A stretch of DNA of 64,000 nucleotides from CAKRPJ01 sp934376955 (lineage in GTDB: Bacteria; Bacillota; Clostridia; Lachnospirales; Lachnospiraceae): assembly GCA_934376955.1 (NCBI GenBank), contig CAKRPJ010000005.1:32238-96237 (forward strand). Direction: 5' to 3'. The notes beneath the pieces were generated by a model. It was given only the letters and a program-made list of their open reading frames with translations. It was not told the origin of the DNA and made no database searches. The translations under genes were made by a program, and so were the position numbers. Every line of letters begins with the position of its first letter. The first letter of the stretch is position 1. Shown piece after piece: positions 41,479 through 49,294 of the stretch.

Positions 41479-41551
41479 CAGGACGTAGCTCATGAAGCAG
41501 AGCAGCTGATGCTTCATCAGTATGTCGTGGGTGCAAGTCCTTCCGTCCTGA
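41479..41551 (+). tRNA. tRNA-like gene, degenerate, anticodon position reads CTT
   Basis: 73 nt with all four arms at standard spacing: acceptor CAGGACG/CGTCCTG (7 of 7 pairs), D stem GCTC/GAGC, anticodon stem GCTGA/TCAGT, 5-nt variable loop, T stem with one mismatch, discriminator A. Odd points: position 33 is G, not T; the T loop reads TGCAAGT instead of TTCAAGT; the D loop lacks GG; CCA is not encoded. Either a decayed tRNA or a tRNA mimic. Confidence 0.55.
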
Positions 41552-41553
41552 TT

Positions 41554-41586
41554 CGCGGAGTAGAGCAGTCTGGGAAGCTCGTCAGT
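41554..41586 (+). tRNA. 5' half of an initiator-tRNA-like gene
   Basis: CGCGGAG acceptor strand, TA, D arm GAGC-AGTCTGGGAA-GCTC, G, TCAGT. Closely follows the bacterial tRNA-fMet 5' half. The matching 3' half lies at 42041-42070, after a nuclease gene. It starts 2 nt after the first tRNA-like gene. Confidence 0.65.
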
Positions 41587-41611
41587 AAAATTAAGAAAGG
41601 TGGTGCTACGG

Positions 41612-42040
41612 ATGAATACCAATACAATCGGGAATATGACAGAAAGTGTTGTTTTGTCAGAATTCCAGAAAATGGAGATTCCTGTAAGCATTCCTTTTGG
41701 TCGTAATGAGCCATATGATTTTGTTATAGACACGAAAGATGGATTTAAGTCAGTGCAAGTCAAACATGGAATCTATAAGAACGGTTGCGTTGTAGCTGAA
41801 ATAACCCACAAGAGAACCTATAAGAAAACTCAAAAGGATTCCTATAAAGGTGTTGTGGATTATATAGCTATTTGGTGTAGCCAGATTAATAAATCTTATC
41901 TTTTGGATATGAAAAGTTTTAGGGCGAATAAGGTTGCATGTCTTAGGATTGAAGCGCCGCGGAACAATTCGTGTATTAGCACGATTGTTTGGGCAGCTCC
42001 TTACGAACTTAAGAAAATTGCAGCATTATTAAAACGATGA
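41612..42040 (+). CDS. PD-(D/E)XK homing endonuclease-like protein (I-Ssp6803I family)
   Basis: 142 residues. GNMTESVVLSEFQKMEIPVS, IPFGRNEPYDFVID and KSVQVKH match the group I intron-associated PD-(D/E)XK family, with the catalytic Glu, Asp and the Q-x-K pair. The known member I-Ssp6803I comes from an intron in a cyanobacterial initiator tRNA gene. Here the gene fills the space between two halves of an initiator-tRNA-like gene. AAAGGTGG lies 9 nt before the ATG. No group I ribozyme core is visible. Confidence 0.82.
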   Translation: MNTNTIGNMTESVVLSEFQKMEIPVSIPFGRNEPYDFVIDTKDGFKSVQVKHGIYKNGCVVAEITHKRTYKKTQKDSYKGVVDYIAIWCSQINKSYLLDMKSFRANKVACLRIEAPRNNSCISTIVWAAPYELKKIAALLKR

Positions 42041-42070
42041 TACTGACTGGTTCAAATCCAGCCTTCGCAA
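42041..42070 (+). tRNA. 3' half of an initiator-tRNA-like gene
   Basis: ACTGA complements TCAGT of the 5' half. Then CTGG-TTCAAAT-CCAG (T arm with a standard loop), C, CTTCGCA, discriminator A. CTTCGCA pairs with CGCGGAG except C1-A72, the mismatch that marks initiator tRNAs. The variable loop seems missing, since the anticodon-stem strand runs straight into the T stem. Confidence 0.6.
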
Positions 42071-42105
42071 CGTTGACGGTTACCTCAATTTCATTTTATC
42101 TCCAT

Positions 42106-42134
42106 AAAGCGCCTGTCGAAAGATGGGTGCTTTT
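42106..42134 (+). terminator. Terminator after the tRNA-like region
   Basis: AAAGCGCCT / GGGTGCTTT stem with two G-T pairs, 10-nt loop, then TTTTGTTT. Confidence 0.7.
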
Positions 42135-42163
42135 GTTTGCGTAGTGCTGACAATTGATAAACA

Positions 42164-42214
42164 TACGTAACATTACGTAAAACTATTGACATACGTAATA
42201 TTACGTGATATAAT
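42164..42214 (+). promoter_or_regulatory. hicAB promoter with two operators
   Basis: TTGACA (42186-42191), 17-bp spacer, TATAAT (42209-42214), a perfect promoter. Two palindromes TACGTAACATTACGTA (42164-42179) and TACGTAATATTACGTG (42192-42207) lie 28 bp apart; the second fills the spacer. Probably bound by HicB for autoregulation. Confidence 0.85.
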
Positions 42215-42245
42215 TAAACCATGATAAGGAAAGGAGATACAAAAG

Positions 42246-42434
42246 ATGCCAATGACACCTAAGGAGATGGTAAAACTCCTAAAGAAAAACGGTTTTGAAG
42301 TGGTTAGCCAAAATGGTTCACACGTAAAACTGAAAAATTCAGAAAACGGTAGAACGGTAATCGTTCCTTATCACTCCAAGGACTTAAAAAAAGGATTGGA
42401 GCAGGGTTTATTAAAACAGGCGGGGCTTAAATAG
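42246..42434 (+). CDS. hicA: HicA-family mRNA interferase toxin
   Basis: 62 residues of the dsRBD-like HicA fold: EMVKLLKKNGFEVVSQNGSH with the catalytic His in GSHVKL. It cuts mRNA when free of HicB. AAAGGAG lies 10 nt before the ATG. Confidence 0.92.
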   Translation: MPMTPKEMVKLLKKNGFEVVSQNGSHVKLKNSENGRTVIVPYHSKDLKKGLEQGLLKQAGLK

Positions 42435-42461
42435 CCCTGCCACCTGAATGGAGGTTTGGTT

Positions 42462-42857
42462 ATGAATCGATTATTTTATCCGGCAGTATTTCACAAAGCA
42501 GAAGAAGGTGGATTCTGGGTAACCTTTCCAGATATTCCGGAGTGTATGACGCAGGGGGATGATATGCAGCAGGCTTATGAAATGGCGGTGGATGCCCTTG
42601 GATTATCATTAAGCACAATGGAAGAAAATGGAGAAGCAATTCCGAAAGCGTCTTCTCTTGACAAGGTAGATCCGGAAGACGGAACATTAGTAATTGTTGA
42701 GTTTGATATGGCAGAATACCGAAGGAGAAATTCCTCTCGGGCCGTAAAAAAGACGCTGAGCATTCCTGAATGGCTGAACGAAGCGGCAATTCGTGAGAAT
42801 GTGAATTTTTCACAGGTCTTGCAGGAAGCATTGACAGCCAAGTTAGGACTTAGATGA
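42462..42857 (+). CDS. hicB: HicB-family antitoxin
   Basis: 131 residues. The N-terminal partial RNase H-like fold (FYPAVFHKAEEGGFWVTFPDIPE) binds HicA. The C-terminal region (KKTLSIPEWLNEAAIRENVN) is a ribbon-helix-helix DNA-binding domain, which fits the palindromic operators. GGAGGTTTGG precedes the ATG at 42462. Confidence 0.92.
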   Translation: MNRLFYPAVFHKAEEGGFWVTFPDIPECMTQGDDMQQAYEMAVDALGLSLSTMEENGEAIPKASSLDKVDPEDGTLVIVEFDMAEYRRRNSSRAVKKTLSIPEWLNEAAIRENVNFSQVLQEALTAKLGLR

Positions 42858-42875
42858 TAAAAACGTAATTAAGGG

Positions 42876-42899
42876 GAGCCACCGCCGCGTGGCTCTTTT
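42876..42899 (+). terminator. hicAB terminator
   Basis: GAGCCAC / GTGGCTC stem, loop CGCCGC, TTTTCTTTT. Insulates the toxin-antitoxin pair from the packaging genes. Confidence 0.85.
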
Positions 42900-42935
42900 C
42901 TTTTACCCAAAACCGACGAATCGGAGGTGATGAGC

Positions 42936-43700
42936 ATGGCCAGAGCGCCGGATCCGAGAATTGAAAAGGCGAAGGCCATGTATTTGGAAGGCACGAAGTT
43001 GGTTGAGATTGCAAGTCGACTAAATCTGCCGGAGGGAACGGTCCGCCGATGGAAGTCCACGCACAAATGGGAAAACGAACGCTCGGATAAGAAAAACGAA
43101 CGTTCGGATAAGCGAAAGCGCGGCGCACAGCCCGGAAATAAGAACAGCTCCGGCGGCCCGCTAGGGAATAAGAAAGCAGTTACCACAGGAGAGTTTGAGA
43201 CTCTCCTTTTTGATTGTCTGGAACCGGAGGAGCGGCGTCTGGCACAAGCGGTTCCGGAAGATAAACAGACGCTGCTCATGCAGGAGATCCAGCTTCTTAC
43301 GGTTCGGGAACGCCGGATGCTGAAGCGGATCGATCTTCTGAGACAGTCTCCGGATGATTCCGAGGAGGTCTCCGGAGATGAGACAGGGATGACCATTGTG
43401 AGTCATAAAATGGGAATCGAAAAGGACAAAGATGTAGATCTTCGTGAATATCAGGGGAAGCTGGGGCAGATCCAGCGCATCGAGGAAGCATTAACCAGAG
43501 TCCAGGCCAGAAAACAGGCCGCCATTGACTCTCTGCATCGGTACGGAGTAGATGATTCACGCCTTGAGATCGAGATGCTGAGGCTTGATCTGGCGGCATT
43601 GAAGCTTGGCGGTCAGGAGCAGGAAATGGAGGATGACGGATTCATAGATGCCCTGAATGCCGAGTCTGCTACGCTTTGGGGTGATGCGGATGGCGATTAA
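42936..43700 (+). CDS. terS: Terminase small subunit
   Basis: 254 residues. N-terminal helix-turn-helix (KAMYLEGTKLVEIASRLNLP, EGTVRRWK) recognises the packaging site; a coiled middle part forms the ring. PBSX-type. GGAGGTGA before the ATG at 42936 fixes the start. It overlaps the large subunit by 11 bp. Confidence 0.88.
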   Translation: MARAPDPRIEKAKAMYLEGTKLVEIASRLNLPEGTVRRWKSTHKWENERSDKKNERSDKRKRGAQPGNKNSSGGPLGNKKAVTTGEFETLLFDCLEPEERRLAQAVPEDKQTLLMQEIQLLTVRERRMLKRIDLLRQSPDDSEEVSGDETGMTIVSHKMGIEKDKDVDLREYQGKLGQIQRIEEALTRVQARKQAAIDSLHRYGVDDSRLEIEMLRLDLAALKLGGQEQEMEDDGFIDALNAESATLWGDADGD

Positions 43701-45129
43701 GGAACGTATCACCGGCTTAAGAGAAAAAGTGAGTGAATGGAAAGACCGGCATAGGATCTCCGCAAAGATTCAGATATTCAAGTTTCAGCCGTTTTCCCGA
43801 AAACAGAAACAGGTTCTTACCTGGTGGATGCCGAATAGCCCAGTGAAAGACTATGACGGCATTATCGCGGACGGTGCGATCCGATCAGGCAAGACCATCT
43901 GTATGTCGCTGTCCTTCGTGTTTTGGGCAATGGAAAGCTTCAATGGCCAGAACTTTGCCATGTGTGGCAAGACGATTGGTTCTTTCCGGCGAAATGTCCT
44001 GTTTTGGCTGAAGCTGATGCTCAAGAGCCGAGGGTACAAGGTTGCGGATCACCGGATCGACAATCTGGTGGAAATCACCCGGGGAAATGTTACAAACCAC
44101 TTCTACATTTTTGGCGGCAAGGACGAACGTAGCCAGGATCTGATTCAGGGCATCACTCTGGCAGGTGTCTTCTGTGATGAGGTTGCGCTGATGCCAGAGA
44201 GCTTCGTCAATCAGGCGACTGGCCGCTGCTCCGTGACTGGTTCCAAATACTGGTTCAACTGCAACCCAGATGGGCCATATCATTGGTTTAAGGTCAATTG
44301 GATCGACAAGGCCATCGGATATCTCGGCAAGAAAAAGGCAGCTAAAATGCAGGCAGAAGCGGCCGCGAAAGGCACAGAGCTGAATCTCAAGAAGCTCCTG
44401 TATGTGCATTTCACGATGGATGACAACCTAAGCCTGTCAGAAGCCATCAAAGCCAGATATCGCAGCATGTATAGTGGCGTGTTCTTTAAACGCTACATTG
44501 AAGGTCTCTGGGCGATGGCTGAGGGGATCATCTATGACATGTTTGATCCGGACAGGAATGTGGTGGATACAGAAGCCATTGCGGCGGAATACCGGCAGAA
44601 AACCGGACAGGAGTTCTGGATCGGTGACAAATATGTCAGCTGTGACTATGGTATCCAGAACCCGACAGCGTTCCTGCTGTGGAGCAAGGGAGCGGATAAC
44701 AAGTGGTACTGCCGCCGGGAGTATTATTATTCCGGACGCGATAAAGGGCAGCAGAAGACAGATAAAGAATTTGCAGATGATCTGATAGCCTGGCTTGCAG
44801 GCGAGAAGGTTCGGGCGGTGATTCTGGATCCGGCGGCAGCGTCTTTCAAAGCACAGCTAGAAAAAGATGGTTACAAAGTTAAAAAAGCAAAAAATGATGT
44901 TTTGGATGGGATCCGTTTTGTGGCAACTCAGCTGCTTTCGGGTTCTATTTTTGTTGATAGATCCTGTGAGAATCTGATTAAAGAATTTGCTTCCTACATC
45001 TGGGATGCAAAAGCCGGAGATCGCGGCGAGGACAGGCCTGTGAAGGAGCATGATCACGCCCTCGATGCTCTCCGTTATTTTTGCTATACGATCATCCGCG
45101 GAGTTGGCGGTATGAAGATTTTAAAGTGA
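43690..45129 (+). CDS. terL: Terminase large subunit
   Basis: 479 residues, PBSX/Terminase_3 family. ATPase: GAIRSGKT (Walker A, near residue 65) and GVFCDEVALM (Walker B). Nuclease: SCDYGIQNP, AVILDPAAASF and DHALDALRY supply the acidic metal ligands. It drives DNA into the head and cuts concatemers. Start chosen at the ATG inside the small-subunit end with GGGGTGA upstream. Confidence 0.94.
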   Translation: MAIKERITGLREKVSEWKDRHRISAKIQIFKFQPFSRKQKQVLTWWMPNSPVKDYDGIIADGAIRSGKTICMSLSFVFWAMESFNGQNFAMCGKTIGSFRRNVLFWLKLMLKSRGYKVADHRIDNLVEITRGNVTNHFYIFGGKDERSQDLIQGITLAGVFCDEVALMPESFVNQATGRCSVTGSKYWFNCNPDGPYHWFKVNWIDKAIGYLGKKKAAKMQAEAAAKGTELNLKKLLYVHFTMDDNLSLSEAIKARYRSMYSGVFFKRYIEGLWAMAEGIIYDMFDPDRNVVDTEAIAAEYRQKTGQEFWIGDKYVSCDYGIQNPTAFLLWSKGADNKWYCRREYYYSGRDKGQQKTDKEFADDLIAWLAGEKVRAVILDPAAASFKAQLEKDGYKVKKAKNDVLDGIRFVATQLLSGSIFVDRSCENLIKEFASYIWDAKAGDRGEDRPVKEHDHALDALRYFCYTIIRGVGGMKILK

Positions 45130-45140
45130 GGTGAGAAAAC

Positions 45141-46547
45141 ATGGACATTGAAGTAATCAAGAAGCTGATCCAGAAATATCAGTCGGGGCATTCGGAATTT
45201 GTGGCGAAGGCCGAAGTAGCGAGACGATACTACATGAATGACACGGACATTAAGTTTCCGACGCTGAAGGAAGAAAGGGACAAGAGAGAAAAGCCGCTCC
45301 GGAATGCAGACAACCGGATCCCATTTAACTTTCATGGTCTCCTGGTCAACCAGAAGGCTTCGTATATGTTCACAGCGCCTCCACTTTTTGATTTGGGAGA
45401 GAAAGCGGCCAATAAGACATTGATGAAATTTCTGGGAGACAAATACGCAAAGATATGTAAGGATCTGTGCATTGAAGCCTCAAATTGTACTGTTGGGTGG
45501 CTGCATATCTGGAAAGATAATAAAGGACTCTGGAAGTATGCGGTGGTACCCGCGGAGCAGGTGATTCCGGTGTGGTCGAATAGTTTGGAAAAAGAATTGC
45601 TTGGCGTGTTCCGGAGCTATCAGAATATTGATGATGAGACCGGTGACGCTTACACCATTTACGAGTACTGGAATAAGGCAGAGTGTGCGGCGTATCGGTT
45701 AAAGACGGGCGATGAGCTTGATCAGCTGCTGCCATATCAGATGTTTATGGTGGATTCGATACTTTGCGAATACACTGATACCTATCAGCACGGTGTTGGT
45801 GAGGTGCCGTTTTTCCCGTTTTTTAATAACAATATTGATACGGATGACCTGAAAAATATCAAACCGCTGATTGATGTCTATTGTAAAGTGTTCAGTGGTT
45901 TTGTGAATGACCTGGAAGATATCCAGGAGGTGATTTTTGTCCTGACCAATTATGGAGGTACGGACATGGGACAGTTTCTTCGGGATCTGAAAGACTATAA
46001 AGCAATTCAGATCGAGAGTGAAGGTGACGGTGATCATTCTGGCGTTTCCACACTGACGATTGAATTGCCAGTAGAAGCCCGCGAGAAACTGCTGGAGATC
46101 ACCAGAAAGTGTATTTTTGAACAGGGCATGGGCATTGATCCGGATCCGCAGAACTTTGGAAATAGTTCCGGTGTTGCATTGCAATTTTTATATTCTCTGT
46201 TGGAGCAAAAAGCAGGTTTGCAGGAGACAGAGTTTAAGTTAGCGTTTGGAAGCTTCATTCGGTGTGTTTGCAGACTGCAGGGAATTCCAATTAAGGATGA
46301 TACCATTGTCCAGACATGGACCAGAACAAGTGTGAAGAATGATCAGGAGCTGTCTCAGATCGCTTCCCAGAGTAAAGGTATTGTTTCAGACGAGACGATT
46401 GTGGCACATCATCCGTGGGTGGAGGATCCAGAAAAAGAAATGGAGTTATTGAAAGAACAGGCAGGAGACGGAGCGGAGGATATAGCCGGGATGTTCCCGC
46501 CGGACAACACAGAAGAAGACGGGGAAGATCAGGACGGTGATGATTAA
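45141..46547 (+). CDS. Portal protein (SPP1 gp6-like)
   Basis: 468 residues. Early RRYYMNDTDIKFPT, NRIPFNFHGLLVNQKASYMF and late LQETEFKLAFGSFIRCVC fit the SPP1 Gp6 family. It forms the dodecameric DNA gate of the head. The acidic tail (DGEDQDGDD) is common. AGGTGAGAAAAC precedes the ATG; the stop overlaps the next start. Confidence 0.92.
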   Translation: MDIEVIKKLIQKYQSGHSEFVAKAEVARRYYMNDTDIKFPTLKEERDKREKPLRNADNRIPFNFHGLLVNQKASYMFTAPPLFDLGEKAANKTLMKFLGDKYAKICKDLCIEASNCTVGWLHIWKDNKGLWKYAVVPAEQVIPVWSNSLEKELLGVFRSYQNIDDETGDAYTIYEYWNKAECAAYRLKTGDELDQLLPYQMFMVDSILCEYTDTYQHGVGEVPFFPFFNNNIDTDDLKNIKPLIDVYCKVFSGFVNDLEDIQEVIFVLTNYGGTDMGQFLRDLKDYKAIQIESEGDGDHSGVSTLTIELPVEAREKLLEITRKCIFEQGMGIDPDPQNFGNSSGVALQFLYSLLEQKAGLQETEFKLAFGSFIRCVCRLQGIPIKDDTIVQTWTRTSVKNDQELSQIASQSKGIVSDETIVAHHPWVEDPEKEMELLKEQAGDGAEDIAGMFPPDNTEEDGEDQDGDD

Positions 46548-47944
46548 TGGCCTACTGGCAGAAAAGGCAGGAAGCAGCCTATAAAGCTGGCGAGCTGAAG
46601 GTAAACCAATACTTTTCTAAATTGGAGAAAGCGTTTAATCAGGCAAAGAGGGAGCTCCAAAAGACGATAGAGAGCTTTTACTGGCGATATGCGAAGGAGA
46701 ATGGATTGACGTATGCAGAAGCCCAGAAACGGCTCGATAAGGTTGAAATAGGAGAGCTGCGCGAATACATTGATCTGGTGATGCAGAACATCGGCAAGTA
46801 CAACCAGAAGGTCAATAACATGTCCATCAAGGCACGGGTGACAAGATATCAGGCGCTGGAGGCACAGGTAGATGCGATCCTTCGGGAACTGTATGCGGTC
46901 GATTATGAAGCGGATGCCGGGAAGATGATGAGCGAAGTCTATACCGATACCTATCATCGTATCTGGTACGATTCCGACCGGTATCGTGGCTTTCATGCAG
47001 AGTTTGCTCAGACAGATACAAGAACAGTCGAAGAATTGATCAAGTATCCATTCAATGGAGCTAATTTCTCTGATCGGCTCTGGAGGCAGAAGGATCACCT
47101 GCAGAGTCAGCTGATGGAATCACTGACCACCATGATGATTCAGGGCACAGCGCCACAGAACATAGCAAAAGACTTTGCAAAAAAAATGCGGGTCAAGAAG
47201 TTTGATGCTTACCGGCTCCTGCACACAGAGAGCTCATTCGTGATGAGCGAAGCCACCCATGCCGGATATAAAGAGGATGGTGTGGAACAGTACCAGATCC
47301 TGGCCACGTTGGATAGTAAGACCTGCGGGATCTGCGGCAGACTGGATGGTAAGATCTACCTGGTATCGGAAGCGGTAACCGGAAAGAATATGCCACCATT
47401 CCATCCATTCTGCAGGTGCACAGACGTGCCGTATTACCCGGACACTCCAACGGAAGGCCAGATGAGAGCTGCAAGGGATGCGGATGGCAACAACATCGAA
47501 GTTCCGGGGGACATGACCTATGCTGATTGGAAGAAACAGTTTTTAGATAATGAGACGGAAAAGTCAGTTGAAAAAATGTCTAAATCTGGTAAAATGAAAA
47601 TGAACCTTCAATTGTTTGCGTATATACCAAAAGAAAAGCTTGTTAATTACGCTTTAAATCCTGATCATCCGGTTGGAAAAGAAAAGGCAAAAGCCTTTAA
47701 AGAAGCTTTGGGATATACGCGGGAAAATAGTGACGAATTACAGTCAAAAATTCTCGAGCTATTCCGAGAAGACAAATTAGTCCTTAAGAAAGAAAACGAA
47801 CACGGTAAGCAATATGAGCAGCTGATGAGGATTACCGGGCCAAACGGGAAAACGGCCAATGTAATGACGGCCTGGATTAAAGAAAATAAATCAGCAGAGC
47901 CGAGATTAGTGTCTCTTTATGTCACTGGAAAGGAACGCAGATGA
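46547..47944 (+). CDS. MuF/SPP1 gp7-type minor head protein with toxin-like C-terminal domain
   Basis: 465 residues. Residues 1-330 are the head-morphogenesis domain, ending with the typical TCGICGRLDGKIY and MPPFHPFCRC. After a short linker the motif MNLQLFAY starts a second part: KLVNYALNPDHPVGKEKAKA onward, which fits DUF6883-like polymorphic-toxin domains. NLQ[LF]FA-type linkers are known before MuF toxin domains. The small gene that overlaps its stop would be the immunity partner. The toxin reading is inference. Confidence 0.85.
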   Translation: MAYWQKRQEAAYKAGELKVNQYFSKLEKAFNQAKRELQKTIESFYWRYAKENGLTYAEAQKRLDKVEIGELREYIDLVMQNIGKYNQKVNNMSIKARVTRYQALEAQVDAILRELYAVDYEADAGKMMSEVYTDTYHRIWYDSDRYRGFHAEFAQTDTRTVEELIKYPFNGANFSDRLWRQKDHLQSQLMESLTTMMIQGTAPQNIAKDFAKKMRVKKFDAYRLLHTESSFVMSEATHAGYKEDGVEQYQILATLDSKTCGICGRLDGKIYLVSEAVTGKNMPPFHPFCRCTDVPYYPDTPTEGQMRAARDADGNNIEVPGDMTYADWKKQFLDNETEKSVEKMSKSGKMKMNLQLFAYIPKEKLVNYALNPDHPVGKEKAKAFKEALGYTRENSDELQSKILELFREDKLVLKKENEHGKQYEQLMRITGPNGKTANVMTAWIKENKSAEPRLVSLYVTGKERR

Positions 47945-48102
47945 AACAGTATGATACCGTTATATTGAAAGACGGAAGAATTGCCGCTGTGGTTGAAATT
48001 TTTGATGATGAGTACATTGTTGATGTGGGTAGTTCTCCGGAGGATTGGGAAACTATTACCGTAAAAAAAGAAGATATAAAGAAGGTGTTGCAGACATCAT
48101 AA
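47941..48102 (+). CDS. DUF4926-like small protein, probable immunity partner
   Basis: 53 residues, MKQYDTVILKDGRIAAVVEI onward, beta-rich and acidic. It overlaps the MuF stop by ATGA, so the two are made together. DUF4926 proteins pair with DUF6883 domains in polymorphic toxin loci (from memory). Confidence 0.7.
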   Translation: MKQYDTVILKDGRIAAVVEIFDDEYIVDVGSSPEDWETITVKKEDIKKVLQTS

Positions 48103-48140
48103 GTAATAAGTGCAACCATTCAGTAGATTTGAGATGAAAC

Positions 48141-48500
48141 ATGGAAGATGATAGATTTGTGAAATGCCCTCTTGTGGATGAAATGGTCGAGGATGAAAGG
48201 TTTCTGCAGGCAATTCATAAGACGATAGGTGATATCAACCCGCTTTGGGATGCGATATTGGATGAGGATACTTTTGTAAGGCCTATCACCAGATTGGCTG
48301 ATACAGAAGCATTGGTGAGCATTTATCAAGGGCGTTTGTATGAAGAACAGGTGCCGCTCATCAATGAAAATATGGAGTTTAACGTATATGCTTTAGGAGA
48401 CTTTTTTGCCGAGGCATACAGAGAATATATTCTTAATCCGCATAATCTGAAGCGAAAACAGCCGGAAATATATCAGTATATTGATGAGGAGATGAAATAA
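48141..48500 (+). CDS. Accessory protein of the head-toxin cassette
   Basis: 119 residues. Its end, FFAEAYREYILNPHNLKRKQ PEIYQYI, resembles the C-terminus of metallopeptidase (anthrax lethal-factor-like) MuF toxins, but no HExxH is present upstream. It may be the tail of an older toxin domain. Poor ribosome site. Confidence 0.5.
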   Translation: MEDDRFVKCPLVDEMVEDERFLQAIHKTIGDINPLWDAILDEDTFVRPITRLADTEALVSIYQGRLYEEQVPLINENMEFNVYALGDFFAEAYREYILNPHNLKRKQPEIYQYIDEEMK

Positions 48501-48736
48501 TGGCATACACATACGAAAGTCTTATTTCTGACTTAGAACATGATGAAAACTGGAATGTAATCCGCGAAAGAGCGAATAATGGAAAACTTGATTTAAAATA
48601 TGTTCCAGATGATCATAGAGCAACAGTGAAAAAGGCCTTTGATGAATACTTTAAACGAAAGTATGAAAATCAGGAACTGAACCCAGATGTGCATTATGAT
48701 ATTTCTCATTTTTGTAGGGAAAAGGCAGTAAAATGA
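48500..48736 (+). CDS. Small accessory protein, unknown
   Basis: 78 residues, charged and helical. GAGGAGATGAAATA precedes the ATG; it overlaps both neighbours (TAATG, ATGA), so the three genes form one unit. Possible immunity protein. Confidence 0.55.
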   Translation: MAYTYESLISDLEHDENWNVIRERANNGKLDLKYVPDDHRATVKKAFDEYFKRKYENQELNPDVHYDISHFCREKAVK

Positions 48737-48948
48737 GTCTAAAAGAAGAACTTCTGCTAATCAAAACATATGAAGAATATGAACCTCAGAGAGAAAAATT
48801 CCGAAGTCTTGTTAGGGACAAAGAAGTGTTGGAACATTTGAATGTGCTGTATGGAAAAGGATACGTTGGTGGAGACATTGAACATGGTCTTATAGAAGAA
48901 GTTTACAAAACTCCGCCAGGTCAGGGAAAACAACGCATTGGAAGATAA
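48733..48948 (+). CDS. Small accessory protein, unknown
   Basis: 71 residues (MSLKEELLLIKTYEEYEPQR onward), ATGA overlap with the previous gene. Followed by a terminator. Possible immunity protein; not recognised. Confidence 0.5.
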   Translation: MSLKEELLLIKTYEEYEPQREKFRSLVRDKEVLEHLNVLYGKGYVGGDIEHGLIEEVYKTPPGQGKQRIGR

Positions 48949-48956
48949 TGAAATCA

Positions 48957-48987
48957 ACCACCGGTCAGTAGGCTGGTGGTATTTTTA
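48957..48987 (+). terminator. Terminator of the accessory cassette
   Basis: ACCACCGG / CTGGTGGT stem (one G-T), loop of 8, then ATTTTTAT. Confidence 0.75.
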
Positions 48988-49036
48988 TACCCATTTTCAA
49001 GTATTGCGATGTCGCAACAACAGGGAGGTGATCACA

Positions 49037-49165
49037 ATGGGAATCTTCAAGTGGATCAGACAGCACCGGTGCAGCCATCACTACTGCAAGCACTGGAGCC
49101 GGGATTCCGGCCCCTATGGCGGTTATGTACGGCGGTGCACGAAATGCGATAAGATCGAGCGGTAA
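49037..49165 (+). CDS. Small Cys/His-rich protein
   Basis: 42 residues, MGIFKWIRQHRCSHHYCKHW then SRDSGPYGGYVRRCTKCDKIER: a probable single zinc site (C, H, C, CxxC). GGGAGGTGATCACA precedes the ATG. Such proteins are common near capsid genes of Clostridia prophages. Confidence 0.65.
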   Translation: MGIFKWIRQHRCSHHYCKHWSRDSGPYGGYVRRCTKCDKIER

Positions 49166-49166
49166 G

Positions 49167-49190
49167 CACGCAGAGATGCGTGTTATTTTT
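49167..49190 (+). terminator. Short terminator
   Basis: CACGCA-GAGA-TGCGTG then TTATTTTT. Confidence 0.7.
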
Positions 49191-49294
49191 ATGCCCTGCC
49201 ATAAGGCATAAAACTGGGCCTACTCTGCCGGGAGTATAACCGGCTGATCCCAACACCCGGAGAGCGGGAATAAAAATCTATGGAGGAAGAAACG

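Noticed and set aside
41587..42043. Complete group I intron in the split tRNA
   Set aside because: Only about 25 nt before and 3 nt after the nuclease frame are non-coding, and I could not find R- or S-like core sequences; the intron idea is kept only as one explanation.
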